Below, piece after piece: positions 48,602-58,300 of a stretch of DNA of 64,000 nucleotides. The DNA lies in contig CAINLR010000120.1 of the NCBI GenBank assembly GCA_903850425.1, positions 1 through 64,000 on the forward strand. Reading direction: 5' to 3'. Both the position numbers and the translations under genes were made by a program. The notes below the pieces were generated by a model. That model saw only the letters and a list, made by a program, of their open reading frames with translations, did no database searches and was not told the origin of the DNA. This DNA is from an uncultured Verrucomicrobia subdivision 3 bacterium (lineage in GTDB: Bacteria > Verrucomicrobiota > Verrucomicrobiia > Limisphaerales > UBA11358). Numbering within the stretch: the stretch's first letter is position 1; each line of letters starts with the position of its first letter.

Positions 48602-51280
48602 ATGAATCTTACGCTCCGGCTCCGCTATGCCACGCAATCCGGTCAATCACTCTGGCTCACCGGCGACCATCCGGCGTTGGGCGGCGGCGACCCGGCGCAC
48701 GCCCTGCCCCTTCATTTTCTGAACGCGGACTTTTGGGAGATTACCTTGCCGCTGGATAAAACCGCCGCGAAGACGACGTTCAACTACGCCTACATCCTGC
48801 GTCGCGCGGACGGCTCGGAAATCACCGACTGGGGCCGCGACCGGGCACTGAAGCCGGGTGGTTTCAAAAGCGAAGAAGTGCTGGTGATTGATGCGTGGAA
48901 CTACGCGGGCTTTTTTGAAAACGCGTTTTATACCGAGCCGTTCAAGAAAGTGTTGCTCGCGAAAAATTTCACCGCCGTCAAAGTCATCGCGCCCCAATCT
49001 CCCACGCACACGTTTCGCGTCAAGGCTCCCCTGCTTGCCCGGGGCCAGACGGTTTGTCTGCTCGGCGAAGGCGTGGCGCTCGGTCAGTGGAACACGCAGT
49101 CGCCGGTGCTGTTGAGCCGCACGCGGAGCGATGATTATTTTTCCGTGCAGCTCGACCTGCGCGGCCAAGTGTTTCCGCTCGCTTACAAGTTCGGCGTGTA
49201 TGACGTGGTGAATCAATCCTTCGTGCGTTATGAGGACGGCGCGAACCGGATTTTGTCCGACGCCATCGCGCCGAACAAACACACGGTCGTCAACGGCGGC
49301 TTCGTGGTGCTGCCCGCCGATACCTGGCGCGGCGCGGGCGTGGCGATTCCGGTGTTCAGCCTGCGCAGCGAGAACAGTTTTGGCGTGGGCGAATTTCTCG
49401 ATCTCAAACCGCTCGCTGATTGGGGCAAACAGACCGGCCTGAAACTCATCCAACTGCTGCCGGTCAACGACACGAGCGCGACGAATTCGTGGAAAGATTC
49501 GTATCCGTATGCCGCGATCTCGGCGTTCGCGCTGCATCCGCAATATCTCAACCTCGCCGCCGGCGCCAACACGAAAAACAAAAAGTTGCTGAAACAATTG
49601 GAGCCGGAACGCCAGCGTCTAAACGCGCTGGAGGCGGTGGATTACGAGGCGGTGATGGCGGCGAAGCTCGGGTTCTTGAAGCAGATTTTCCCATCGCAAA
49701 AGGTCGCAACGTTCCGCGCTCCGGAATACAAAAAGTTTTTCGCAGAGAACGAACGCTGGCTGGTGCCCTATGCGGCATTCTGTTTCCTGCGCGATCAATT
49801 CAGCACAGCGGATTTCAGTCAGTGGCCGGAGCACCGCAAATTTGACGCGCAGAAAATTGCGGCGCTGGTAAAGGGCAATGACGCAATCGCCTTCCACTTT
49901 TTCCTGCAATATCATCTGCACCTGCAACTCAAGGATGCGGCGGCACACGTTCACGCGAGCGGCTTGGTGTTGAAGGGCGACATCGCCATCGGCGTGTTTC
50001 GTCACGGCGCGGATGCGTGGCAATCGCCGGAGTTGTATCACATGGATATGCAGGCGGGTGCGCCGCCCGACCCGTTCGCGGCAAAGGGCCAGAACTGGGG
50101 CTTTCCCACTTACAATTGGCCCCGTATGGCGGCCGATGGTTTCGCGTGGTGGAAACAACGCTTCGCGCAGATGAGCTGCTATTTCGACGCGTTCCGCATT
50201 GATCACATTCTCGGATTTTTCCGCATCTGGAGCAGCCCGGCGCACGCGGTCGAGGGCATCCTGGGCTATTTCGTGCCCGCCATCGCGATCGAGTCGGGCG
50301 AATTTGCGGCGCGCGGCATTTATTTTAATCACGCGCGACTCGCTCATCCGTTCATCAATGATGCAATGCTGCGCGAAGTTGTGGGTGATCAAGCCGAGAC
50401 GGTGCGGCGTGATTTTCTCGTCGCGACTGAACCGGGTTATTACGCGTTGAAACCGAAGTTCGCCACGCAGCGGCTGGTGGAAAAACACTTTGCAACGCGC
50501 CCCAAGAGCGAGCGCAATACCAAACTGAAGCTTGGATTGTTCGATTTGATCAGCAACGTCATCCTCTTTGAAGTGGACGGGAAATATCATTTCCGTTTCT
50601 CGATGGAGCAGACGCCATCGTTCAAACATCTGCCGCCGGACATGCAGGCCAAGCTGCGCGAACTGTATGTGGACTATTTTTTTCGGCGACAGGATGAGTT
50701 CTGGCGACAAGAGGCATTGCAGAAGTTGCCGGCGCTCAAACGCGGCACGGACATGCTCGTCTGCGGCGAAGATCTCGGCCTCGTGCCCGCGTGCGTGCCC
50801 GACGTGATGCGCGATCTCGGCCTGCTGAGTCTGGAAATCCAGCGCATGCCGAAGACGCCCGGCGTGGATTTTTCGCGGCCCGCCAATGCGCCTTACCTCA
50901 GCGTGGTCACGCCTTCAACGCACGACATGAGCACGATCCGCGGCTGGTGGGAGGAAGACCGCGAACTGACGCAGAAATTTTTCAATCACGAACTCGGCCT
51001 CACCGGCGCTGCGCCGAACGCATGTTCCACCCAACTCAATCGCGCCGTGGTGCAGCAGCACCTGGCGTCGCCAGCGATGTGGAGCATTTTCCAATTGCAG
51101 GACTTGCTCGGCCTGGACGCGCATCTGCGTCGTGCGGACGCCGGGGCCGAACGCATCAATGTGCCGGCGATCCCGAATTATTACTGGCGCTACCGGCTGC
51201 ACTTGACCTTGGAACAGTTGCAGCGCGCGACGGAATTTAACTCGCAGCTCCGCAGCCTGCTCGTGGAAAACACCCGATAA
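48602..51280 (+). CDS. malQ: 4-alpha-glucanotransferase, DPE2-like (CBM20-CBM20-GH77)
   Basis: From ATG 48602 this is 892 residues, much longer than classical MalQ (about 500-690), because two CBM20 starch-binding domains precede the GH77 barrel: residues about 1-105 (LRLRYATQSGQSLWLTGDHP, AAKTTFNYAYILRRADGSEI) and about 130-235 (FRVKAPLLARGQTVCLLGEG, VALGQWNTQSPVLLSRTRSD). GH77 motifs include SLRSENSFGVGEFLDLKPLA, DSYPYAAISAFALHPQYLNL, FDAFRIDHILGFFRIW (nucleophile Asp), MLVCGEDLGLVPACV (acid/base Glu) and TPSTHDMSTIRGWWEE. The architecture is that of plant and bacterial DPE2, which moves glucose from maltose to glycan acceptors in the cytosol. No signal peptide. It precedes, divergently oriented at the end, the giant amylase pair. 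Confidence 0.93.
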   Translation: MNLTLRLRYATQSGQSLWLTGDHPALGGGDPAHALPLHFLNADFWEITLPLDKTAAKTTFNYAYILRRADGSEITDWGRDRALKPGGFKSEEVLVIDAWNYAGFFENAFYTEPFKKVLLAKNFTAVKVIAPQSPTHTFRVKAPLLARGQTVCLLGEGVALGQWNTQSPVLLSRTRSDDYFSVQLDLRGQVFPLAYKFGVYDVVNQSFVRYEDGANRILSDAIAPNKHTVVNGGFVVLPADTWRGAGVAIPVFSLRSENSFGVGEFLDLKPLADWGKQTGLKLIQLLPVNDTSATNSWKDSYPYAAISAFALHPQYLNLAAGANTKNKKLLKQLEPERQRLNALEAVDYEAVMAAKLGFLKQIFPSQKVATFRAPEYKKFFAENERWLVPYAAFCFLRDQFSTADFSQWPEHRKFDAQKIAALVKGNDAIAFHFFLQYHLHLQLKDAAAHVHASGLVLKGDIAIGVFRHGADAWQSPELYHMDMQAGAPPDPFAAKGQNWGFPTYNWPRMAADGFAWWKQRFAQMSCYFDAFRIDHILGFFRIWSSPAHAVEGILGYFVPAIAIESGEFAARGIYFNHARLAHPFINDAMLREVVGDQAETVRRDFLVATEPGYYALKPKFATQRLVEKHFATRPKSERNTKLKLGLFDLISNVILFEVDGKYHFRFSMEQTPSFKHLPPDMQAKLRELYVDYFFRRQDEFWRQEALQKLPALKRGTDMLVCGEDLGLVPACVPDVMRDLGLLSLEIQRMPKTPGVDFSRPANAPYLSVVTPSTHDMSTIRGWWEEDRELTQKFFNHELGLTGAAPNACSTQLNRAVVQQHLASPAMWSIFQLQDLLGLDAHLRRADAGAERINVPAIPNYYWRYRLHLTLEQLQRATEFNSQLRSLLVENTR

Positions 51281-51362
51281 AATAAGCCCCGGCGCGAAGG
51301 CCCATGCGCGTCAACCTAAAGGTTCGACGGGGCACTGTGTTTTTCGGACTTCTAACGCGCGA

Positions 51363-51553
51363 TAAACTCCCGCCGCCAGCAGTGTCGCTCAACTGCGTCC
51401 ACGCGTTGTAAGCAAAGCCGCCGTTGAAACCGGCCAGCCATGATCAGGATTTCCGGGATAAAGATCACCGTTGTCGTAGGCGACTTGGGCTTCAACCGAC
51501 AAACTCAGCGCTGCAAACGCCAGAACTGATAATTCGAATGATTTAGTGGCCAT
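51363..51553 (-). pseudogene. N-terminal remnant of a secreted protein, frameshifted
   Basis: From ATG 51551-51553 the sequence reads MATKSFELSVLAFAALSLSV, then EAQVAYDNGDLYPGNPDHGW, a signal peptide plus the VAYDN...YPG opening common to PEP-CTERM-type proteins. After about 40 codons the frame meets a stop, but a shifted frame continues sensibly as AGFNGGFAYNAWTQLSDTAG and GGGSL before decaying. No downstream part or sorting signal is present. It lies in the 355-bp gap between malQ and the amylase pair (51281-51635); nothing else was seen there. Confidence 0.55.
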
Positions 51554-51635
51554 GTGCCTCTACTTTAGGTTTGCGAGACATTTATCAATTTCACCCAATC
51601 GGTCACCCACATTTTCATGCATTCATGCGGCCGGT

Positions 51636-54600
51636 TCACGGAAACAACTGGACTTTGAAATAGCGCGCCGCGTTCGTAGAGTTGTTGGTAAAGTTAAACG
51701 CCGGCGCAGTCGCGGTGACGGTGCCGCTGAACGGCATGAACGGCTGTGTCAAGTTGGTGGTGGACCAGACTTGATAGTTCTGGCCGGAAATGCTCGACCA
51801 GTTCAAAAGCGTTTGTGAGGCCATGTTTGCCACCGGAATCCACGCCGGGTTCACCAGCGCAATTCCCGCACTACTGCTGGTTGCACTTTCAATGCTGGCA
51901 TTGTTCACCGCGCTGACTGTGGCATAGAGATGCGCGCCAAAAGTATTCGTCACCGTCAGCGCTGTGCCGGTGATAATGCTGTTGAAAACATCCGCGCCGC
52001 CCGGCGTTGTGCCGACTAAAACATGATAGCCGGTGACGCCGCCTTCTGCATCACTGACCGCTGACCAAGTAAAGGTCACGACATTGGTGAAAACATAGTT
52101 ATTGGCCGAACCAATCACCGGCACCGATGGTGCGGGCGGCGGCGTCACGTCATACAGTTTTAAATACTGCGCTTCGAAAGGCCGGATGGACCACAAAACA
52201 TCGCTCGCGGGAACCGGATTCAGCGCCACATAGACGCCATTCGCCAGCACGTTGCTGCCCGCCAGGCCACCGCTGCCGCCGTTCCAAAGCCAGTAGTTCC
52301 GGCGGTTGGGGTCGCCACCGGTGTAAGCGGAAATATTTTTCACATTGTAACTCCGCGTCGGCTTGATGCCGAACAGATTCGAGCCGTTCTGCGTAAGGTT
52401 GACGTTGAAAGCCCCCGCCTGCGCATTGTAGCGGTCCAACGGAGTGAAGGCGAACACCACGTCGCTGAAATTGGGCGCGGCGTTCGCGGTCTGATACTTG
52501 GCCACGGAGAAAATGGCCGCGTGCGCGCCACCATTGGTCCGGTCCAGAAAATAACGGTTCGGACTGCGCAGCGCGGGGCTGAAGTTGCGCGCCTGATTGA
52601 TCGCCGCATACACCGGCCAGAGGTAGTCCACCCCATTGATCCGGTTGGTAAAGATCGGCTGGAGTGAGTTAAATTTTTTGAAATGCGGAATGTTTTTGCC
52701 AAAGTTGACCTCGTATTGGGCGAAGCCGTTCGTGGTGGTGATGCCGAGTTCCTCACCGTAAAAGATCATCGGTGCGCCGTCCACCGCGCCACACGCGGCA
52801 TAACGGATCAGCGCCTGAAACGGATCACTGTAAGTCTGCTCGTCGTGCGAAGTATTGTTGAGCAGCACAACACTCTGGCCGTAAGCCGCGCGCCGCGCCT
52901 CAAAAATATTCCGGTAGTCTGTGGCCGTAGTTGCCGCCTGCAACGGAAAGACGATGTTCTCATTGAGAATGTCAAAGTGCCGGTTGGAGCGATAAGTCAC
53001 CGCGCCGCCATCCAGCGATTCACTCATGAATACAAAATCCCATTTGCGGCTGCGGACTTTGTTGACGATGTATTCCCAGCATTGCGGCGGCAGCCCTTGG
53101 CCGAAATCTGCGCGCAAGCCATCAATACCTTTGTAAGTCTGGTTCGCCGCCGTTCCTTGCGGACAACCAGTCTGATCGAGCCAATACAGTAGGCAGTCAG
53201 CGAAGTAGCGCCAGACGTTTTGCGTCACCTTGTCGAAGCTGCCGGTCGAGATGGAATAGTCAAAGGTATCGCCTTCGTTCAAATAGTTTCCATTGTCACT
53301 CGGGTTCTGACAAACCAGCGCCGAGTAGCGACCGAAGAAGACATCATGCACGTCGTTAAACTTGCCAAAATCACCGCGATCCGGCGCCACAGCCACATTG
53401 CCGGCGGCGCTCGCACGGCTGCAATAGTCCCCTGATTGTGAATAAAACCGAGCCTCACTATTGCGAATCTCACTGGTCGCCGAAGCGTTGGTCGCAAAGT
53501 AATAGACGCCGCTCGCGTCCAGTTCACAGTCAAAGGCCGTGTGATTAAACGGCTCGTCCAGCATCACGTTGATATTCGCGGCGTCGGCGGCGGCCACGAA
53601 GTTGGTGAACTCACTCAACGCCGCGGCGCGCGTGTTGGCCTTGCTCAACAGCGGATTGACTTGAAAGAAATTCTTGACCGCATAGGGACTGCCGACCGAG
53701 TAGGGCTGGCTCGTGGCGGGATCGATCTGGCGACCATCAATTCCCGTGGGATGAGTCGGCTGAAACCACAGCCAGTTCACGCCGAGATTCTGGGCGTAGG
53801 TGAGGTTGAACCGGTTGGTCACAGCGTCATAAGGCCGCGAGCCGGGGCCATTATACAAATCGGTGAAGGTGCTGCGCTCATTTTGGCCGGTGCCCTGCGC
53901 ACCAATGTTCATCGCGTTCAACTCATACATGACTATGTCGCGCGCCTTGGCCGGCGAGACAACAATGGCATGATCACGACGGCCTGTGCTGCCGCCCAAA
54001 TACCAGAACCAATTCGTGTTGCCGGCGACTTGGTAACGCGCGGTCAGGCGATAAGCCCCGGTTTTGGTTGCGTTGAGGGTGAGTGAATATTGACCACCGT
54101 CTGACGCGGTCATGGAGTAGGCTTTGTAGTAATTTGAGTCATCACCCGCGACCACCCAATTTCCGTCTGGTGTGAGGATGCCATCTTCGATGCCATCGCC
54201 GTTGGCGTCCGCCGTAGCGCGATCACGACGATTCAGGTTCGAGAAAATTTCCACGGCCGTCAGATTCGGCTGGTTCGGAGAAAACAGTATCATCAGCGGA
54301 CTGGCATCATTACTGACTTCATTCACGAAAACATGCGTCGTGGTATAGTCGGCGTTCACGCCATTGACCATGAGATTGGGCGAGCCAATGATCCCATTGG
54401 TGAAAGCAAAGATGGTATTGGCCGCGACCGCATTGTAGTCACCAAATTTTTCCTCGTTGTTGGCGCTGTTCCACGCGCCGATTTGATAACGGATAGGCGC
54501 GTAGAGCGGCAGGTTGCTGACCGAACCCATCCACCACATCGCATCACCTGCAGGGCTGGAGTCGGTTTCGGGATGATCGAAATTAAGCAGAGCAACAAAT

Positions 54601-55322
54601 GTATTGGCACCGGCCACGCCCAACGCACCAACGGGTGGTGATCCATTGGTCGTGTAATAAATCTCGGCGTGATCAACCCAAGCCGAGGCGGGCAGACCAT
54701 TTTTGGCGAGATACCCCAGCTTGATCCAAAACGCTGTGTTGAAGTGGCTGGCGTCGGCCCCGGCGCTGATCACCCGGTTGTTGTTATGCCACATCCACGC
54801 GGCGCGATTCCGCATCGTGAACGGCGAGGCAGCCGCAACACTCTGACTAGTGGTGGTAATGCCGCCCGCATCGCCGCCGTAAAGAAACGTATTCTGGACT
54901 CCATTCACCCCATCGAAGGTGAGAAGCAGATAGTATTGAATGACCTCATTGGCCGCAAAGTTCGTAGTATTAAACGAGGCCGACCAGTATTGGTTGTTAG
55001 TGCTCGGCCCACCATTAAGATAGAAGCTCAAGGCATTACTGCTCCAAACACCTTGCGTCGCGCCCTTATAGACCAACCAGCCGCCGGTCTGATTCGCCGT
55101 GCCGAATGAGTTATTGTATTTCTGTTCGCCACTATAGACTGTGACCATAGTGTTCGTGCCGACTTCAAATTCGGGATTCCGCATAGGCACGCCCAGGTCG
55201 CCACCGTTGTCCGGGATGTGCCAGGCATTGGCGAGCACGGCGGCGACGCGATAATTGAAGTTAAGCAGCGTGATTGCGACTATCAATACCTTGCGTCCGC
55301 AGGCAAAGAAGGATGTCTTCAT
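51636..55322 (-). CDS. Giant secreted GH13 alpha-amylase-family enzyme (second of pair)
   Basis: From ATG 55322 this encodes 1228 residues with a signal region (FFACGRKVLIVAITLLNFNY). The first ~480 residues carry two beta-rich modules with Gly/Asn-rich loops and one calcium-type DANGDGIEDG near a hinge. The GH13 barrel lies at about 490-950: VMYELNAMNIG, INVMLDEPFNHTAFD (region I), GIDGLRADFGQG (region II, nucleophile Asp), DFVFMSESLDGG (region III, Glu) and LNNTSHDEQTY (region IV, His-Asp). A fibronectin-III domain (TFTWSAVSDAEGGVTGYHV) and a C-terminal WSSISGQNYQVWSTTN...YFKVQLFP module end it. Its ATG overlaps the upstream amylase stop (ATGA), so the two are translationally coupled. Likely degrades or debranches alpha-glucans outside the cell; exact activity is unknown. 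Confidence 0.9.
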   Translation of the reverse strand: MKTSFFACGRKVLIVAITLLNFNYRVAAVLANAWHIPDNGGDLGVPMRNPEFEVGTNTMVTVYSGEQKYNNSFGTANQTGGWLVYKGATQGVWSSNALSFYLNGGPSTNNQYWSASFNTTNFAANEVIQYYLLLTFDGVNGVQNTFLYGGDAGGITTTSQSVAAASPFTMRNRAAWMWHNNNRVISAGADASHFNTAFWIKLGYLAKNGLPASAWVDHAEIYYTTNGSPPVGALGVAGANTFVALLNFDHPETDSSPAGDAMWWMGSVSNLPLYAPIRYQIGAWNSANNEEKFGDYNAVAANTIFAFTNGIIGSPNLMVNGVNADYTTTHVFVNEVSNDASPLMILFSPNQPNLTAVEIFSNLNRRDRATADANGDGIEDGILTPDGNWVVAGDDSNYYKAYSMTASDGGQYSLTLNATKTGAYRLTARYQVAGNTNWFWYLGGSTGRRDHAIVVSPAKARDIVMYELNAMNIGAQGTGQNERSTFTDLYNGPGSRPYDAVTNRFNLTYAQNLGVNWLWFQPTHPTGIDGRQIDPATSQPYSVGSPYAVKNFFQVNPLLSKANTRAAALSEFTNFVAAADAANINVMLDEPFNHTAFDCELDASGVYYFATNASATSEIRNSEARFYSQSGDYCSRASAAGNVAVAPDRGDFGKFNDVHDVFFGRYSALVCQNPSDNGNYLNEGDTFDYSISTGSFDKVTQNVWRYFADCLLYWLDQTGCPQGTAANQTYKGIDGLRADFGQGLPPQCWEYIVNKVRSRKWDFVFMSESLDGGAVTYRSNRHFDILNENIVFPLQAATTATDYRNIFEARRAAYGQSVVLLNNTSHDEQTYSDPFQALIRYAACGAVDGAPMIFYGEELGITTTNGFAQYEVNFGKNIPHFKKFNSLQPIFTNRINGVDYLWPVYAAINQARNFSPALRSPNRYFLDRTNGGAHAAIFSVAKYQTANAAPNFSDVVFAFTPLDRYNAQAGAFNVNLTQNGSNLFGIKPTRSYNVKNISAYTGGDPNRRNYWLWNGGSGGLAGSNVLANGVYVALNPVPASDVLWSIRPFEAQYLKLYDVTPPPAPSVPVIGSANNYVFTNVVTFTWSAVSDAEGGVTGYHVLVGTTPGGADVFNSIITGTALTVTNTFGAHLYATVSAVNNASIESATSSSAGIALVNPAWIPVANMASQTLLNWSSISGQNYQVWSTTNLTQPFMPFSGTVTATAPAFNFTNNSTNAARYFKVQLFP

Positions 55323-58300
55323 TGCACCATTTGAATCGAGTAATACTTCTGCTGGGCCGGGTTCGGATCGTAGTAGGAAGTCGTGGAACCCTGGGCCGGA
55401 ATGATGCCGCTGATGACTTGAAACGGCTGGGCGAGATTCGTCGTGGCCAGCACCTGGTAGTTCACACCCGGCGCGCTGCTCCACAAGATCAGTTGGTTGT
55501 TGTTCGCGAGACCGGAAATCCGCAGGGGCGGCACCACGGTCAACCAGCGAGTATCACTGATGGGCGGAATGGCGTTGGTGTAAATGACCTGAATCAAGTT
55601 GGTGCCAACGGACGGATTGCTCCAGTTGTAAGATAAGCTTTTGAATCCCGAGCAGGTGGCCAGCCCATTGACCGGCCGTAATATGTAAGCGGCTTGTGGT
55701 TGAAGCACACCGTTGATCAGAACATTAAAATTAGTCGTTGCGGTTGTCAGCGTGGAACTGAAGCATGCTTGCACCATATAAGCTGAGTTAGTTGTGTAAG
55801 GAAGGATCACCCCGTTGGTCGCGGGACTCGAAATCTGGACGATCTGCGTCGGCGCCAGCGTCGTGACCGTCGAGGTCAGCATGGTAGAGCGGTTGGTATA
55901 GACACTGGTGGCAAACTCCTTGAGTCGCACGTTGATGGTCGCCGTGCCGCTGCTTGGAATGCTCGCATAATTAAAGCGGAATTCCTGCGGTAAGTTCGGA
56001 TAGCTCCCACTCACTGTGGAGTTGGGCACCACCGCCGTGGCCGGGACATAAATGGGCACGCCGTTCGTATCGTTGCCATTGCCGTTTGCTTGGCCGGTAA
56101 CCTTGTCGTCATTGCCCGCAACACTGTCCTGAATGTTGAATTCCACCGCCGTGGTCGTATTGTCCGCCCGCACGACAACTCCGTAGCTGCTGCTGCCCAT
56201 CGTGGTGCCATTGCCGGGAAATGCAATCGCCCCGGCCGGCAACGCGCCATCATAATAAAAGGTCTGAAGAAAAGTATTATAGACGCTCGACTGGTTGGTG
56301 CGCGGTAGAAAGGTCCGGGCGCGAACAATGTGAAAGCCCGACTGCAAACCAATCTTAGTGTTGTTTGTGTTGAGATCGTTATGCAACCACACGACGGCAC
56401 CGGTCGGATTGAAGTTAGTGATGGCCGCCTGCGTCAGGCCATAGAGTTTGGCCCCGGCGGACTCACTATCGGAAATAGGCTGGATACTCGAACCGGCATA
56501 AACGCTGCCGCCGCTGCCGCCGTTGAACGCGGAGAATTTGTAACGCACTTGCGTGCCGTCGGGCTGCGTCGGAATGGTTCCCTTCCACCAGTCAATGCTG
56601 CTCACCGCGCTGTCGGCGGCCACAAATAGCGCCTGCACCACCTGCGTCGTGCCTTTGCCGACGCCGAATGCGCCTTCCGGATTGGAGCCGTCGGTGGTGT
56701 AATAGATAAAACAGGTGTTGATCTGGAACTGATAGCCGACCTTGACGTAGATAGTCACTGACTGATTGTTCGTTGGACTCAACGGCACCCGCTGCGTCGC
56801 CGAGTTGTTCGGCGCGACGGCGGTGTTCGTCGCGTTGGGGTCATGATAGACAAAAGTGGCCGTCGAGTTATTGATGCCCACGCCATAGCCTGCGCCAGCG
56901 ACAATGTTACTCGCGCCGCCGACAGTGTAATAATAAGTCTCCGCGCCAAGCGAAACGATATTGTTGCTGAACGTATTTTTGGCGGCGAACTTCTCCGGGC
57001 CGTTGCGGAATTGAAACGCGGTCTGTTCGTAGCCGAGAAACACATCCGTGGCATAACCGGGCTTGTTGTCGCGCAAATCAAAACCGCTGGGACCCACGCC
57101 GCCAGTGGTCGGACCGAGACTCATCTGGCTGTTCAGGTCTATGCCTCCATCCAGCTTCACGAGGGTGTTCACGCAAGAGGCATCGCTGCGGACGAGAATG
57201 TCGAAGTTCGCATTCGTCACCACCGGAATATCTATGGCGTAAGTAAGGTTGGAGACATGGACCCCGCCGATCACGTTGCCGTATTGATCCACACTGCCGC
57301 GCATCTTGAATGGAAAAATGGGATTGTAACCGGCATCGCCATTCGGGCCGTCGGTTCGGTTCACCTGGATGCGCGGCACTTCCACGCCACCTTGGCGCAA
57401 GGCGATTGCATTGGTGAACGGATTCGCCCGGCTCGCCTCCGGCCATTGATAGCCATACATCACCCACGCACCGCTCGGCACATTGAGTTCAACTGCTCCG
57501 CCGCCGGGTGCAAGCCCCTGGCTGCCCACGTAAATCAAGCGTTGCGCCACATCCAAATTGGTCCGCGAAGCATCCGCCTGCGCCGCCGGCAGACTGGTCG
57601 TTGCGGCATGAACGAGTAGTTTGGGATAGGCACGGGAAGGGGTCCCGGTCGGCGAGGAACTCGCCAGTTGCACCAGCACGGAACCGGGCGGAAACCCCAC
57701 CACCATCCCCTGCCCTTTGGAATTGGAGACGGCGATGGAGTTCGTGGGGTAATAGCCATCGGAAATCTGAGTCACCCCGTCATCAAAGGAGATGTCGCCG
57801 GGAAAAGTAGTCTTGTCATTCATCACGAACAGCACCACGCCTTGATTCTGCGCCGACGATCCCTCGCGGTAATCATAGCGCTCGAAGGCGGCGATATTCT
57901 GATCGCTCCACCGAGGCCAGGTGCCGCCGCGCGCGAGTTGATGGTGGAGATACATTGTGTCCGGCATGGAATTGTCATTAAACTCGCCGAGATAGTTGGC
58001 ATAGGAAGTAATCGGCGTGCCGCCGCCAGAGTTATGATTGAAGCCATCCGAATAGACCATCGGCAGACCTTCATGCAGGAAGAGATAGGCGTCTTCCAGT
58101 CCCTGATTCACCGGACAACAACTGCTGCCGTCTTGCGTCTGCGGAAAATTAACCCCCTGCGCCATGCTGTAATTGCCCGTGCCATCGCAGTTCGATCCGG
58201 GTGGTGAGTAGTCGCGTCCATCCATGCCCACCAGCGAAGCATATCCGTTCAAGGCATTATTCAACTGACCATAGAGCGGTTGATTACAAAGCCTCATGCC

